DNA of 64,000 nt from Roseovarius gahaiensis (GTDB taxonomy: Bacteria > Pseudomonadota > Alphaproteobacteria > Rhodobacterales > Rhodobacteraceae), in the NCBI RefSeq assembly GCF_011601345.1, contig NZ_JAAORB010000006.1:1-64000 (forward strand), given 5' to 3'. A model generated the notes under the pieces. That model had not been told where the DNA came from, did not search any database, and saw nothing but the letters and a program-made list of their open reading frames with translations. The first letter of the stretch is position 1. Each line of letters opens with the position of its first letter. The position numbers were made by a program, and so were the translations under genes. Shown one piece after another: positions 36,348 through 47,187 of this stretch.

Positions 36348-37562
36348 TTATCGTTTCATCAAGTCAGGCAAGTCGCCGGTCAGGCCCGCTGCCTCGCGGA
36401 TAAAACCGCGGCGCAGTTTTGGGATGGCATTGATGGCCCCCATGCCCAGATCACGGCCCAGCCGCAGAAGCGGGTTATCATTTGAAAACAGCTTGTTGGT
36501 CAGATCCGTGACCACGGCCAGTGTCGCCGTATCGAAGCGACGCCACTGCTGATAGCGCGCCAGAACATCGGGTGCGCTGATATCCTCGCCGCGCTGGCGG
36601 GCCTCGTTCAGCACTTGGGTCAGGGCGGCCACATCGCGCAGACCGGCATTCAACCCCTGACCCGCGATCGGGTGCATGCCGTGCGCGGCATCGCCGATCA
36701 AAGCCACGCGCTCGGCCACGAAACTGTTGGCCAGCGTCAGGTTCAACGGGTAGGTGAAGCGCTTGCCCTTTAGTTTGATCTGGCCCAAGAAATCACCGAA
36801 ACGCGGGCGCAGCACCTGCATGAAATCCGCGTCCGACAGCGCGGCGAAGCGGGCTGCGGTGGCATCTGATTCGCTCCAGACGATCGAGCTGACATTGCCG
36901 GGCAGGGGCAGAATGGCCAGCGGGCCGGGCGGCATGAAAAATTGATGCGCGACGCCGTGATGGGGCAGTTCATGTTCGATGGCGGCAACCAGTGCGGTTT
37001 GGCCGTAGCCCCAACCGGTGCGCTGAATGCCCGCGCGCTGTGCCGTGCCCGAGGCGCGCCCGTCACTGCCGACCAGCAGCCGCGCCGCCAGCGTCTTGCC
37101 CGAGGCAAGCGTGACACGCACACCCTGCGCATCTACCTGTTGCCCGGTGACGGTGTCGCGGATCTGGGTGATGCCGGGCGTCTCTTGCATTGCGTCCAAA
37201 AAGGCGCGGCGCAGATAGCGATCTTCCAGCATGTAGCCCATCGGGCCTTCTTCGATCTCGGCATGGTCGAAATGCATAAAAAACGGCGAGGGGCCTTCGC
37301 CTGCGCGCCCGTCGCTGACCTTGATGTCCAGCATTGGTTGGCTGTGATCGGCCACCCTGTTCCAGATGCCGATGGCGCGCAACAGTCGCACCGAAGACAA
37401 GGCCAGGGCATAGGCTCGCCCGTCAAACGCCGCGTTTTTGCGCGCGGTTTGGGGCAGGCTGTCAACGACCGTTACGGTGAAGCCTGATTGTGCAAGAGCA
37501 AGCGCCAAGGCAGGGCCGTTCAGCCCGCCGCCGACGATTAGAATATCGCTGTCATGTTCCAT
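36348..37562 (-). CDS. UbiH/UbiF/Coq6-family FAD hydroxylase
   Basis: 404-aa flavoprotein monooxygenase of ubiquinone synthesis. The FAD loop is DILIVGGGLNGPALALALAQ, the second motif LLVGSDGRASGTAQRAG and the third ALIGDAAHGMHPIAGQGLNA. Which ring position it hydroxylates cannot be read from the sequence; UbiH- and UbiF-like members overlap. ATG 37562 chosen; an in-frame ATG upstream (MRCAILKAM) is possible but without Shine-Dalgarno. Divergent from the amidase gene. Confidence 0.93.
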   Translation of the reverse strand: MEHDSDILIVGGGLNGPALALALAQSGFTVTVVDSLPQTARKNAAFDGRAYALALSSVRLLRAIGIWNRVADHSQPMLDIKVSDGRAGEGPSPFFMHFDHAEIEEGPMGYMLEDRYLRRAFLDAMQETPGITQIRDTVTGQQVDAQGVRVTLASGKTLAARLLVGSDGRASGTAQRAGIQRTGWGYGQTALVAAIEHELPHHGVAHQFFMPPGPLAILPLPGNVSSIVWSESDATAARFAALSDADFMQVLRPRFGDFLGQIKLKGKRFTYPLNLTLANSFVAERVALIGDAAHGMHPIAGQGLNAGLRDVAALTQVLNEARQRGEDISAPDVLARYQQWRRFDTATLAVVTDLTNKLFSNDNPLLRLGRDLGMGAINAIPKLRRGFIREAAGLTGDLPDLMKR

Positions 37563-37654
37563 TGCTTTTAGTATGGCGCATCGCATGGGATTGTCCATGC
37601 GCCGCGCTGCCGCTACCGTCGCCTGCGACAAGGTTTCACAAAAGGCAGGGTAAC

Positions 37655-38989
37655 ATGAGCGATTGGCACAGCATGAGCGCGGCGGAATTGGGGCGCGGGA
37701 TCGGGCAGGGTGCGATAGACCCGGTGGATTTGGCGGACAGTTTTCTGAGTGCGATAGACGCCCATCCCGACCGTGACAGGATTTACACCGTGGTGACTGC
37801 TGAACGCGCCCGCGCCGAGGCGCGCGCCGCGTCAGGGCGCGCGAAAGCCGGGCAGCGCTTTGGCCCATTGGATGGCGTGCCGATCAGTTGGAAAGACCTG
37901 TTTGACAGCGCGGGTGTGGCGACAGAGGCGGGCAGCAAGCTGTTGCAGGGGCGGGTGCCTGCGCGCGACGCTTGGGTTTTGCGCAACGCGACGATGGCGG
38001 GCATGGTGTGCCTTGGCAAAACGCATATGAGCGAGTTGGCCTTTTCCGGGCTGGGCCTGAACCCGATGACGGCGACGCCGCCCAATGTGAATGATCCGGG
38101 TGCGGTGCCCGGTGGATCAAGCTCGGGCGCGGCGGCCAGCGTGGCTTTTGGGCTGGCGGCCTGTGGAATTGGCAGTGATACGGGTGGATCGGTGCGTATT
38201 CCGGCGGCGTGGAACGATTTGGTCGGGCTGAAAACGACCGCCGGGCGTATCTCGTTGGAAGGCGCAGTGCCTTTGGCGGCCAAGTTCGACACGATTGGCC
38301 CGCTGACGCGCAGTGTTGAGGATGCGGCGCTGATGCTTGCAGTTTTGGAAGGCCGCGCGCGCGCCGCTGATCTGCGCGGGGCCAGCCTGAAAGGCGTGCG
38401 TCTGGCGGCCCTGCAAACCGTGGTGCTGGACGATATTCGCGACAGGCCGCTGTCAGCATATGAGCAGGCCGTCGCGGCCTTGCGCGATGCAGGGTCCGTT
38501 GTGGACAAGATCGACTCTCCGGAAATCGCCGAAGCGATGCCGATGTCGGCTGTCCTTTACACGGGCGAAGCCTATGGCCTGTGGCGCGATGAGATCGAAG
38601 CGGCGCCCGACAAGATGTTCGCGCCGATTCTGGAGCGGTTCCGGGGTGGCAAAGACGTGAGCGCGGCCGATTACGTGGCGGCATGGCACAAGCTGGAGGC
38701 ACTGCGCGTGGATTGGAACAGCCGGGTTGCGGGCTATGATGCCGTGATCATGCCGACCGCGCCCAACATGCCGCCCGATGCCGAAAGGCTGATGCATGAC
38801 AACGACTATTACGTGACCGAGAACCTTTTGACCCTGCGCAACACCCGTGTCGGCAACCTGATGGGCTTGCCCGCCGTGACATTGCCAACGGGTGTGCCAA
38901 GCTGCGGTCTTATGCTGTGCGGGCAGCCGATGGCAGAAGAGCGCCTGCTGCGGTTGAGTAAGGCGGCGGAGGATGTTTTGCGTGGCTGA
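37655..38989 (+). CDS. Amidase signature family enzyme
   Basis: 444-aa amidase with the Ser-cisSer-Lys triad: Lys in GVPISWKDLFDSAG, GGSSSGAAASVAFGLA and SDTGGSVRIPAAWNDLVG. The family includes GatA, but the chain lacks GatA-specific context; substrate unknown. GGCAGGG precedes ATG 37655. It sits between the UbiH-type gene and an aminotransferase. Confidence 0.9.
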   Translation: MSDWHSMSAAELGRGIGQGAIDPVDLADSFLSAIDAHPDRDRIYTVVTAERARAEARAASGRAKAGQRFGPLDGVPISWKDLFDSAGVATEAGSKLLQGRVPARDAWVLRNATMAGMVCLGKTHMSELAFSGLGLNPMTATPPNVNDPGAVPGGSSSGAAASVAFGLAACGIGSDTGGSVRIPAAWNDLVGLKTTAGRISLEGAVPLAAKFDTIGPLTRSVEDAALMLAVLEGRARAADLRGASLKGVRLAALQTVVLDDIRDRPLSAYEQAVAALRDAGSVVDKIDSPEIAEAMPMSAVLYTGEAYGLWRDEIEAAPDKMFAPILERFRGGKDVSAADYVAAWHKLEALRVDWNSRVAGYDAVIMPTAPNMPPDAERLMHDNDYYVTENLLTLRNTRVGNLMGLPAVTLPTGVPSCGLMLCGQPMAEERLLRLSKAAEDVLRG

Positions 38990-38998
38990 AGGTGCTTA

Positions 38999-39058
38999 GG
39001 GGGCGCTGCCCCCGTCGCGCAAAGCGCGACTCCCCCGGAGTATTTTTGGAACAATGAA
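38999..39058. repeat. Intergenic palindromic repeat, copy A
   Basis: GGGGGC-GCT-GCCCCC-type palindrome (38999-39013... short stem), then GTCGCGC-AAA-GCGCGAC (39014-39030) and TCCCCCGG, ending in GAGTATTTTTGGAACAATGA (39038-39057). The final 21 bases recur identically at 57987-58007, and a diverged copy lies at 51847-51894. Looks like a REP-type or terminator-like dispersed element. Confidence 0.7.
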
Positions 39059-39198
39059 GGGCGGGGCGGGCGAGGGCCGCTCTGCGAAAATGTCACAATC
39101 TGCATGTCAAGTCTTTGGTTTTGCTGGACGCAAGCCGGGGGCTTGGGTAGATTCAAGAAAAACGGGGCACAATGACCCCGAACCTTGAGGCAGTATTG

Positions 39199-40377
39199 AT
39201 GTTTCCCGAGCGGTTTTCGAACCTACCGGCCTATGCGTTTCCGCGCCTGCGGAGCTTGTTGGACGCCCATGCGCCCGGCGGCGAGGTGCTGCACATGACG
39301 ATAGGCGAGCCCAAACATGCCTTTCCGGCGTGGGTGTCGGATGTGGTGGCGGAACATGCCGCCGAGTTCGGGCGTTATCCTGCCAACGAAGGCACCATCG
39401 GATTGCGCCAGTCGATCTGCGACTGGATCGCGCGGCGCTATGACGTGACGCTGGAGCCTGAGCGCCATGTGATGGCCCTGAACGGCACGCGCGAGGGGCT
39501 TTATAACGCCATGATGGCGCTGTGCCCCGAGCAAAAGAATGGCCAGCGCCCTGTGGTGCTGCTTCCGAACCCGTTTTATCAGGTTTACATGGTGGCGGCC
39601 CTGAGCGTGGGGGCCGAGCCGGTGTTTTTGCCCGCCACGCGCGCGACCGGGCATTTGCCCGATTTCAGCGCGGTGCCCGAGGATGTGTTGGCGCGCACGG
39701 CGGTGGTGTATCTGTGCTCACCGTCCAATCCGCAGGGCGCGGTGGCCAGTGCCGCATATTGGCGCGATTTGATTGGGCTGGCCGAGCGGTATGATTTCCG
39801 CATTTTGGCTGATGAGTGTTATTCTGAGATTTACCGCAGCGCCCCGCCGGCGGGTGCCATGGAGGTGGCGCATGGCATGGGGGCGGACCCCGAACGGGTG
39901 GTCATTTTCCACAGCCTGTCGAAACGGTCGAACCTGCCGGGCTTGCGCAGCGGGTTTGTGGCGGGTGGGCCCGAGTGCCTGAGCCGTATCAAGCTGTTGC
40001 GCAGCTATGCTGGTGCGCCGTTGCCGTTGCCGTTGCAGCATGCGGCGCAAAAGGTTTGGGCCGATGAGGCGCATGTGGTGGAAAACCGCCGCCTTTATGC
40101 AGAAAAATATGCGCTGGCCGATGAAATTTTGGGTGATGTGCCGGGCTATGACAGCCCGGAGGCCGGGTTTTTCCTGTGGTTGCCTGTCGAGGATGGCGAG
40201 GCCGCCGCGCTACGCCTGTGGCGCGAAACCGGCGTTCGGGTTCTGCCCGGCGCGTATTTGAGCAAAGAGGTCGGGGGCGACGCCCCCGGCAAAGGATATA
40301 TCAGGGTCGCCATGGTGGCCCCAAAAGAAGAGATGGCACGCGGCCTGACACGGCTGCGCGACTGTCTGTACGACTGA
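39199..40377 (+). CDS. Class I/II aminotransferase, DapC-like
   Basis: 392-aa PLP-dependent fold-type I aminotransferase. [16 protein letters not shown] near the N-terminus, [42 protein letters not shown] (Asp contacting pyridine N) and the Schiff-base Lys in [17 protein letters not shown] are seen. These resemble N-succinyldiaminopimelate aminotransferases, so a lysine/DAP role is plausible; not proven. ATG 39199 is preferred over an in-frame ATG at 39172. FtsK follows. Confidence 0.88.
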   Translation: MFPERFSNLPAYAFPRLRSLLDAHAPGGEVLHMTIGEPKHAFPAWVSDVVAEHAAEFGRYPANEGTIGLRQSICDWIARRYDVTLEPERHVMALNGTREGLYNAMMALCPEQKNGQRPVVLLPNPFYQVYMVAALSVGAEPVFLPATRATGHLPDFSAVPEDVLARTAVVYLCSPSNPQGAVASAAYWRDLIGLAERYDFRILADECYSEIYRSAPPAGAMEVAHGMGADPERVVIFHSLSKRSNLPGLRSGFVAGGPECLSRIKLLRSYAGAPLPLPLQHAAQKVWADEAHVVENRRLYAEKYALADEILGDVPGYDSPEAGFFLWLPVEDGEAAALRLWRETGVRVLPGAYLSKEVGGDAPGKGYIRVAMVAPKEEMARGLTRLRDCLYD

Positions 40378-40396
40378 ATTGAGGACGAGGGACAAG

Positions 40397-43348
40397 ATGG
40401 CATATCAGACACGCGGGCGCGATCCGTTGCTTGACAGCACCATGGCCGAGGCGATCGAAAAGCGCGGCAAGGAGTTGCTGGGCCTTGCCCTGTTGCTGCT
40501 GGGTGCGATGGCGGCGGCGATGATTGCCTCGTATCACCCCGACGATCCAAGCTGGATGTCGGCCACGGATGCGCCGGTACAAAACTGGATGGGGCGTTTG
40601 GGTGCCTCGATTGCGTCGCCTTTGTTCATGATCGTTGGGTGGGGCGCGTGGGGCCTTGCGATTGTTCTGGGCTCGTGGGGCCTGAGGCTGGCGCTGCATC
40701 GCGGAGAGGACCGCGCCGTGGGTCGCTTGATCTTTGCGCCGATCTGGGTGGCGCTTTTGTCGCTCTATGCATCGTCGCTGACGCCGGGTGAGACATGGGC
40801 TGCAACCCATAGTTTCGGTCTGGGCGGGCTTTTTGGTGATACCGTGCTGGGCACGCTGTTGGGCATTTTGCCGATGGGGGCCAGTTTTGGGCTGAAGCTG
40901 TTGTCGATTGTTCTGGGGCTTGGCGTCTTCGCGCTCGGGGCGTTTGTGTTGGGCTTTACCCGGTTTGAATTGCTGCGGACGGGGCGGTTCTTGCTGGTCG
41001 GTCTGATCATGACTTATGCTTGGATCATGGCCTTGATGGGCCGTGGGGCCAAGGGGGCGGTCGGTGCCGCGCATGTTATGCAGGCCAAGGTTTCTGAGAC
41101 CCGCGCACGCCGCGCGGCAGACAGGGCCGAGGCCGAAGAGTTGATCCGCGCCGAGGCCGCGGTGCCGGCGCAGCCGGTGGTGCAGCGCAGCGCGGCGATG
41201 GCCGAACCGCAGGTCAGTGCGACGGCGCATGTGGCCAGCGCCGCGCCGGAGCAGGCCGAGAAGCCGGGTGCCTTACGTATGATCATGCCCTCACTGATGC
41301 GCCGCCCCGAGCCTGAGCCCGAGCCGGAACTTGTGGAAAGCTACGGCCCCGAGGGCGATGTGGAAGCGCCGGGCGATGACCGTATTCGCGCCAAGATTAC
41401 TGAAGTGATCAAGAATCGCGTGCGCCAGAACCCCGCAATCCGGGTGGAGTCCGTCGCGCCGTTGACCAAGGGGCGCGGGCGGGGGCCCGACCCGCTGATC
41501 CTGAACACCAGCCCGCCGCGCGCCGCAGATTTACCGGCCGAGCCGCCACTGACGGCCGTGCAGGCCGCGGTTATGCCGCAAGAACCGCCCCTGACCGCGG
41601 CAGAGCCATCCCAGCCGATGCGGCCCGAAGCACAGCCGGTTCACGCCTATCAGCCGCAGCCCGAGCAGCCGGAAATGCAGGTGCCGCCGCAGCCTGCCCC
41701 GGCACAGCCGCGCATTCCTGTGGCCGAGCCGAAAAAGGTGGTCCAGCACACGCCGCGCAAGGCATCACAGCCGTCGTCACGGGCCATGGCCGAAGCGCAG
41801 CCCGCCCTGCAATTCGAAGACAGCATGCAGACTGAATATGAATTGCCGCCGCTTAGCTTGTTGAACAATCCAGCCAACATCGTGCGCCATCATCTGAGCG
41901 ATGATGCGCTGGAGGAAAACGCCCGGATGTTGGAAAACGTGTTGGACGATTACGGGGTCAAAGGCGAGATCGTCAGCGTGCGCCCCGGCCCGGTTGTCAC
42001 CATGTACGAGCTTGAGCCCGCGCCGGGCCTCAAGGCCAGCCGGGTGATCGGTTTGGCGGATGATATCGCTCGCTCGATGAGTGCGTTGTCGGCGCGTGTC
42101 AGCACCGTGCCCGGACGCAGTGTGATCGGGATCGAACTGCCCAATGACAACCGAGAAATGGTCAGCTTCCGCGAGATCCTGTCCAGCCGTGATTACGGTG
42201 ACGGCAACCAGAAATTGCCGTTGGCCTTGGGTAAGGATATCGGCGGTGATCCGGTGGTGCAAAACCTTGCCAAGATGCCGCATTTGCTGATCGCGGGGAC
42301 GACAGGCTCGGGCAAGTCGGTGGCGATCAACACCATGATCCTGAGCTTGCTGTACAAGCTGACCCCGGACGAATGCCGCTTGATCATGATCGACCCCAAG
42401 ATGCTGGAACTGTCGGTTTATGACGGCATTCCGCACTTGTTGTCGCCGGTTGTGACCGACCCGAAAAAGGCGGTTGTGGCCCTGAAATGGGTCGTGGCCG
42501 AGATGGAAGAACGCTATCGCAAGATGTCCAAGATGGGCGTGCGCAATATCGACGGATATAATGGCCGGGTCGCAGATGCGCTGAGCAAGGGCGAGATGTT
42601 CAGCCGAACGGTGCAGACCGGGTTTGACGATGAAACCGGCGAACCTGTCTTTGAGACCGAGGAATTCGCGCCCGAGAAGATGCCCTATATCGTGGTGATC
42701 GTTGATGAGATGGCCGACCTGATGATGGTGGCGGGCAAAGAGATTGAGGCCTGCATTCAGCGTCTGGCACAGATGGCACGGGCCAGCGGCATTCACCTTA
42801 TCATGGCCACGCAGCGCCCGTCGGTGGATGTGATCACCGGCACGATCAAGGCCAACTTCCCCACCCGGATCAGTTTTCAGGTGACCTCCAAAATCGATAG
42901 CCGCACCATTCTGGGCGAGATGGGGGCCGAGCAACTGCTGGGTATGGGCGACATGCTTTATATGGCCGGGGGCGGCAAGATTACCCGCTGTCACGGGCCA
43001 TTTGTCAGCGATGAGGAGGTTGAAGAGGTGGTTAACAACCTCAAGGCCTATGGCCCGCCCGATTACGTGGGCGGGGTGCAGGATGGCCCGGATGATGACA
43101 AAGCCAACAACATCGACGCTGTTCTGGGCTTGTCCACAGGGGGCAATACCGATGGGGAGGACGCCCTGTATGATCAGGCCGTGGCCATTGTGATCAAGGA
43201 TCGCAAATGCAGCACCTCCTACATTCAGCGCAAGCTGGCGATCGGCTATAACAAGGCCGCGCGACTGGTGGAGCAGATGGAAGACGAAGGCGTTGTCAGC
43301 GCGGCCAATCACGTGGGCAAACGCGAAATTCTGGTGCCTGAGCAATAG
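40397..43348 (+). CDS. ftsK: DNA translocase FtsK
   Basis: 983-aa septal DNA pump. N-terminal 210 residues contain four or five membrane helices ([20 protein letters not shown] and onward), then a Pro/Glu/Ala-rich linker of about 250 residues ([21 protein letters not shown]). The RecA-like motor has Walker [15 protein letters not shown] and Walker [16 protein letters not shown], plus [13 protein letters not shown]. The C-terminal winged-helix gamma domain ([20 protein letters not shown]) recognises KOPS. GAGGACGAGG precedes ATG 40397. Confidence 0.97.
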   Translation: MAYQTRGRDPLLDSTMAEAIEKRGKELLGLALLLLGAMAAAMIASYHPDDPSWMSATDAPVQNWMGRLGASIASPLFMIVGWGAWGLAIVLGSWGLRLALHRGEDRAVGRLIFAPIWVALLSLYASSLTPGETWAATHSFGLGGLFGDTVLGTLLGILPMGASFGLKLLSIVLGLGVFALGAFVLGFTRFELLRTGRFLLVGLIMTYAWIMALMGRGAKGAVGAAHVMQAKVSETRARRAADRAEAEELIRAEAAVPAQPVVQRSAAMAEPQVSATAHVASAAPEQAEKPGALRMIMPSLMRRPEPEPEPELVESYGPEGDVEAPGDDRIRAKITEVIKNRVRQNPAIRVESVAPLTKGRGRGPDPLILNTSPPRAADLPAEPPLTAVQAAVMPQEPPLTAAEPSQPMRPEAQPVHAYQPQPEQPEMQVPPQPAPAQPRIPVAEPKKVVQHTPRKASQPSSRAMAEAQPALQFEDSMQTEYELPPLSLLNNPANIVRHHLSDDALEENARMLENVLDDYGVKGEIVSVRPGPVVTMYELEPAPGLKASRVIGLADDIARSMSALSARVSTVPGRSVIGIELPNDNREMVSFREILSSRDYGDGNQKLPLALGKDIGGDPVVQNLAKMPHLLIAGTTGSGKSVAINTMILSLLYKLTPDECRLIMIDPKMLELSVYDGIPHLLSPVVTDPKKAVVALKWVVAEMEERYRKMSKMGVRNIDGYNGRVADALSKGEMFSRTVQTGFDDETGEPVFETEEFAPEKMPYIVVIVDEMADLMMVAGKEIEACIQRLAQMARASGIHLIMATQRPSVDVITGTIKANFPTRISFQVTSKIDSRTILGEMGAEQLLGMGDMLYMAGGGKITRCHGPFVSDEEVEEVVNNLKAYGPPDYVGGVQDGPDDDKANNIDAVLGLSTGGNTDGEDALYDQAVAIVIKDRKCSTSYIQRKLAIGYNKAARLVEQMEDEGVVSAANHVGKREILVPEQ

Positions 43349-43502
43349 GCGCGGCGATACCTGCGCTGGTCTTGGCTGCTGCCAAGGGAGCGGGGGCCAT
43401 CTTCGCGGATGGCGATATCTGGCTGATCTTGATGTCGGGGCTTGATCCGGACAGGTGCCGCCCTGATATCTGGTTGAACCGCGCTTGTTATTGCATATCA
43501 GG

Positions 43503-43533
43503 TCAGGTCCGCGTCACGGTTGTGACGACCTGA
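43503..43533 (+). promoter_or_regulatory. Hairpin in the lolA leader
   Basis: Outer stem TCAGGTC...GACCTGA and inner stem GTCAC-GGTT-GTGAC with a 3-base bulge, ending 5 bases before the AAAGGAGC Shine-Dalgarno of lolA. Could be mRNA leader structure influencing translation. Confidence 0.5.
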
Positions 43534-43554
43534 TCCTGAAAGGAGCCCGACGGT

Positions 43555-44166
43555 ATGAAACTTTTCCCTTTGATGATTGCGGCGGTGGCCTGCGTGGTCA
43601 CTGCCTTGCCTGCGGCGGCTGACAAGTTGTCGCTGAGCCAGATATCATCCTACTTTAACGGGTTCCGCACCGCACAGGGCGAATTCACCCAGATCAATGA
43701 TGACGGCACGATCAGCACAGGGCGGCTTTTCATCAAGCGCCCGGGGCGCGTGCGGTTTGAATATGATCCGCCTGAGGGAACCCTTGTTGTGGCCGATGGC
43801 GATACGGTGGGCATCGTGGACCCGAAATCGAACACCGGCCCCGAAGGCTATCCGCTGCACCGCACGCCGCTGAAAATCATTCTGGCCAACAAGGTCGATT
43901 TGAGCCGCGAGCGCATGGTCACTGGCCATGCCAGCGATGGCAAGACGACCACGATTCGCGCCCACGATCCTAAGAACCCGGAATACGGCAGTATCGAACT
44001 GGTCTTTACCGACGATCCGGTCGAGTTGCGTCAATGGGTGATCAACGATGATGGCGGCAGCCAGACAACGGTGGTTCTGGGGGATTTGAAAACTGGTATG
44101 CGACTGGCCAATGATCGGTTTGTCATTCCAGGAATCGGCACCGGCCCCAAGCATAACGATCGCTGA
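43555..44166 (+). CDS. lolA: Outer-membrane lipoprotein carrier LolA
   Basis: 203-aa periplasmic chaperone carrying lipoproteins from LolCDE to the outer membrane. Signal peptide MKLFPLMIAAVACVVTALPAAA. Mature body: FNGFRTAQGEFTQINDDGTI, GRLFIKRPGRVRFEYDPPEG, and LVVADGDTVGIVDPKSN, the usual LolA core. It follows ftsK as in other Alphaproteobacteria. Confidence 0.94.
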   Translation: MKLFPLMIAAVACVVTALPAAADKLSLSQISSYFNGFRTAQGEFTQINDDGTISTGRLFIKRPGRVRFEYDPPEGTLVVADGDTVGIVDPKSNTGPEGYPLHRTPLKIILANKVDLSRERMVTGHASDGKTTTIRAHDPKNPEYGSIELVFTDDPVELRQWVINDDGGSQTTVVLGDLKTGMRLANDRFVIPGIGTGPKHNDR

Positions 44167-44190
44167 CCGGCGACACGTCCTGGAAGGATG

Positions 44191-44218
44191 CGGGCGGGCT
44201 TGTTAAATGGCCCGCCCG
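44191..44218. terminator. GC-rich hairpin between lolA and the transglycosylase gene
   Basis: Perfect 9-bp stem CGGGCGGGC...GCCCGCCCG with a 10-base loop between convergent genes; T tract is weak. Confidence 0.6.
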
Positions 44219-44224
44219 TCTGCG

Positions 44225-44830
44225 TTAAAATAGTCCGAAGCCGCGCCCGTTGCAGGATTGTAGTTGGGCTTGATACATGCGGGCACGTTCGTCCACTTTG
44301 GCGGATACCCGCAACAGCCAGGGCTTGCCGTTGTAGCTGCCGCGCGAAAACCCGGTGCGGCCTTCGTGATAGGCCAGATACTGATTGCGCGTGTCACTCA
44401 GCGAAATGCCAAGCCGCTCGTTCGATTTGGCCATGTACCACCCCATGAAATCGGTGGCATCGCGGATATCGTTGCGGCGTGCAGCAAAGCGGCGGGTTTC
44501 CTGTTTGTATTCATCCCACGTTCCATCGAGGGCCTGACTATAGCCATAGGCCGAGCTTTGCCGGCCCATCGGGATCACGCCCAAGACATAGCGAAACGGC
44601 GTTCGGGCATCACCAATGAAACTGCTTTCTTGATGGATTGTGGCCATCTGCACATGCACCGGCACGCCCCACCGGCGTTCCGTGGCGTTGAAGGCCCGTT
44701 TGTAATGTGGCCGCTCGGCCAAGATGGCGCAGGCATTATCCAGATTGCTGGGGGGCGGGCCGCTGCGCCCGCCGACGCCACAAGATGCGACCAGCAACAG
44801 AATCATGATTGCGCGAAGGGGTCTGCTCAT
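44225..44830 (-). CDS. Lipoprotein with lytic transglycosylase (SLT) fold
   Basis: 201-aa lipoprotein (lipobox LLLVASC at about residue 18). The SLT-like domain has the catalytic Glu in ATIHQESSFIGDARTPFR and GYSQALDGTWDEYKQETRR, then ATDFMGWYMAKSNERLG and YHEGRTGFSRGSY. It should cleave peptidoglycan glycan chains at the outer membrane. GAGAGGCAG precedes ATG 44830. Convergent with lolA. Confidence 0.88.
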   Translation of the reverse strand: MSRPLRAIMILLLVASCGVGGRSGPPPSNLDNACAILAERPHYKRAFNATERRWGVPVHVQMATIHQESSFIGDARTPFRYVLGVIPMGRQSSAYGYSQALDGTWDEYKQETRRFAARRNDIRDATDFMGWYMAKSNERLGISLSDTRNQYLAYHEGRTGFSRGSYNGKPWLLRVSAKVDERARMYQAQLQSCNGRGFGLF

Positions 44831-45041
44831 CTGCCTCTCGCTTTCTTTTATTTGTTTTTGTGCAAGTCTAACCCAAATGACCGCGCGGGGGAATCCACAA
44901 TTGCACGATTTGCGCGATGGGCACGCAGCCGGATTGCGTGACTGTTGTGACAAGGTTCACAGACTGTTTCTTTGGTTTTTGGTCCCAGTGTTGGACAAAC
45001 AGCCCTTGAAACCATTAAGCTGCGCGGATAGGGGCTGCATC

Positions 45042-45371
45042 ATGATGTTGAAGACACGTGCGAAGTATCATTTGGGACAGATCGTCCGGCACCGCAAACA
45101 TCCGTTTCGCGGCGTCGTATTTGATGTTGATCCGGAATTCTCGAATACAGAAGAATGGTACCATTCGATTCCCGAAGATAGCCGTCCGGCGCGCGAACAG
45201 CCCTACTATCATCTTCTGGCCGAAAACGACCAAAGCTACTACGTGGCTTATGTGTCGGAGCAAAACCTTGTTGCAGACTACTCCGGCGAGCCTGTGGACC
45301 ACCCGGATATTCCCGATCTGTTCGGCCCGTTCGAAGATGGCCATTACCCGCTGCATTTCCAACTGAACTGA
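45042..45371 (+). CDS. hspQ: Heat shock protein HspQ (YccV-type)
   Basis: 109-aa protein with the hemimethylated-DNA-binding YccV fold: AKYHLGQIVRHRKHPFRGVV, FDVDPEFSNTEEWYHSIP, QPYYHLLAENDQSYYVAYVS and ENGL-like EQNLVADYSGEP. In E. coli HspQ modulates Lon specificity and DnaA stability. Start at ATG 45042 or the following ATG. Confidence 0.92.
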   Translation: MMLKTRAKYHLGQIVRHRKHPFRGVVFDVDPEFSNTEEWYHSIPEDSRPAREQPYYHLLAENDQSYYVAYVSEQNLVADYSGEPVDHPDIPDLFGPFEDGHYPLHFQLN

Positions 45372-45399
45372 TAACGCGGCGGGCTGACAGCCTTGGCCG

Positions 45400-46977
45400 T
45401 CAGTAACCGAGCGCACAGCCGTCTTTACGCGGATCGCTTGCCCCCTCCAATACGCCGTCCGGCCGTATCAGGATGGCCTGAGCACCGCCGATTGGCTGGT
45501 CTGGAATGGTAATGGTGTGGCCCATATCCGCCAGATCGGCGCGCACAGTTTCGCAATAGCCACGTTCGATTTTCAGCGCTCCCGCGTCCGCAAAGGCGCG
45601 GGGCGCGTCGATGGCCGTTTGCGGGTCCATCCCGAAATCGCGCATATTTGAGACAAACCGCGCGTGCCCGTTGGGCTGATAGGCGCCGCCCATAACGCCG
45701 AAGGGCATGATGACCCGTCCGTTTTCACGCAACATTCCGGGGATGATCGTGTGCATTGGCCGTTTGCCCCCCGCCATTTCGTTGGGGTGGCCCGGTGTCA
45801 GGCTGAATCCAGCGCCACGGTTTTGTAGCAGGATGCCGAATTTTTCTGACGCGATGCCTGACCCAAAGCCATGGAAAATTGAATAGATCAGCGACACGGC
45901 CATGCGGTCGCGGTCGACCACGGTGATATAGACGGTATCGCGATGGACGGCCTCGGCCACTGGGGCCGGGTCGGGCATGGCGTTTTGCGGGTCGATCAGC
46001 GCGGCCAGTTTCGCGGCGGTTTCCGGTGCCAGCATATGATCCAGACGCGCGGTGTGATCGGGATCGGCCAGCAGCCGGTTGCGCGTGTCGTAGGCCAGTT
46101 TTGCTGCCTCGGCCTCTATATGGGCGCGTTGGCTGCCATCCGGGTCCATCCGGGCGATATCGAAATGCGACAGGATGTTGAGCATCAGGATGGCGGTGGC
46201 CCCCTGCCCGTTGGGCGGGTGTTCCACCAGATCGACACCCTGATAGGTGCCCGAAATCGGCGTGGTGTCATCACTGCTGGCGGCGGCAAAGTCATCGCCG
46301 GTGTGAACGCCGCCAAGCGTGGTCAGTGCGGCCAGAATATCATCGGCCACCTCGCCTGTGTAAAAGGCATCGCGCCCGTCGCGGGCGATGCGGCGCAGCA
46401 CCTCGGCCTGACCGGGCGAGCGGAAGATTTCCCCAGTGGTCAGCGGCTTGCCGTTGTTTGAGTAATGCTCAACAGCGTGACCCTGCAAGGTTTTCCCGGC
46501 TGTTGGCCAATCCAACGCGACGCGCGGGGCCACGGGAACGCCGGTTTCGGCATAGTGGATGGCCGGGGCCAGCAAAGCATCCAGACCCAGTTTGCCGTGA
46601 TCGGCGCTGAGGCGGCAAAACGCGTCTATGGCGCAGGGAATGGTCACCGCGTCGGGCGTGTTCAGCGGCACGGTGCTGTGCCCGCGCGCGCGCAGATCAG
46701 CGGCGCTGGCCGCCGCCGGGGCGCGCCCCGACCCGTTGAGCGCCTGAATGTCATCGCTACCCGGAGGGGTGAACAGGACGAAACAATCCCCGCCGATTCC
46801 GGTCATTTGCGGTTCGCAAATGCCAAGAAGGACCGCGCCTGCGATGGCGGCATCCATCGCATTCCCGCCACGTTCGAGAATGTCGATTGCGGTTTTTGCG
46901 GCCAAGGGGTGCGACGTGGCACACATGCCGTTTGTCGCAAAGGTTGCAGAACGTCCGGGATGGTGAAAATCGCGCAT
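45400..46977 (-). CDS. Gamma-glutamyltransferase family protein
   Basis: 525-aa Ntn-hydrolase that autocleaves before a Thr; here VHRDTVYITVVDRD (about residue 345) is the site. N-terminal motifs ATSHPLAAKTAIDILERGGN, AMDAAIAGAVLLGICEPQMT and GIGGDCFVLF, then SLTPGHPNEMAGGKRPMHTI and the tail GGAQAILIRPDGVLEGASDP are typical. No clear signal peptide, so possibly cytoplasmic; substrates may be gamma-glutamyl compounds or glutathione. Convergent with hspQ. Confidence 0.92.
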   Translation of the reverse strand: MRDFHHPGRSATFATNGMCATSHPLAAKTAIDILERGGNAMDAAIAGAVLLGICEPQMTGIGGDCFVLFTPPGSDDIQALNGSGRAPAAASAADLRARGHSTVPLNTPDAVTIPCAIDAFCRLSADHGKLGLDALLAPAIHYAETGVPVAPRVALDWPTAGKTLQGHAVEHYSNNGKPLTTGEIFRSPGQAEVLRRIARDGRDAFYTGEVADDILAALTTLGGVHTGDDFAAASSDDTTPISGTYQGVDLVEHPPNGQGATAILMLNILSHFDIARMDPDGSQRAHIEAEAAKLAYDTRNRLLADPDHTARLDHMLAPETAAKLAALIDPQNAMPDPAPVAEAVHRDTVYITVVDRDRMAVSLIYSIFHGFGSGIASEKFGILLQNRGAGFSLTPGHPNEMAGGKRPMHTIIPGMLRENGRVIMPFGVMGGAYQPNGHARFVSNMRDFGMDPQTAIDAPRAFADAGALKIERGYCETVRADLADMGHTITIPDQPIGGAQAILIRPDGVLEGASDPRKDGCALGY

Positions 46978-47187
46978 TGTACCCTCAGGCTGATTTCATT
47001 GCGCACAGCCTAGAAGCACAAAGGTGATTTGCCAATGAGGCAGGGTCAAAACCTCGGCGCTGCGCACTGGTTGGGGGCTGTTGAACGCAACGCCGAGGGA
47101 AGCTTTTTGCAGCTACACCTTTGTTATGACGCTGTATTCAGGCGTGATTGGGCACAAATTGGGGCAATATCGTGTTTTCGGTCAGGA

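Noticed and set aside
41777-43345. Long minus-strand frame (522 codons) antisense to ftsK
   Set aside because: His/Gln-rich translation of the complementary strand of a conserved gene; no domain.
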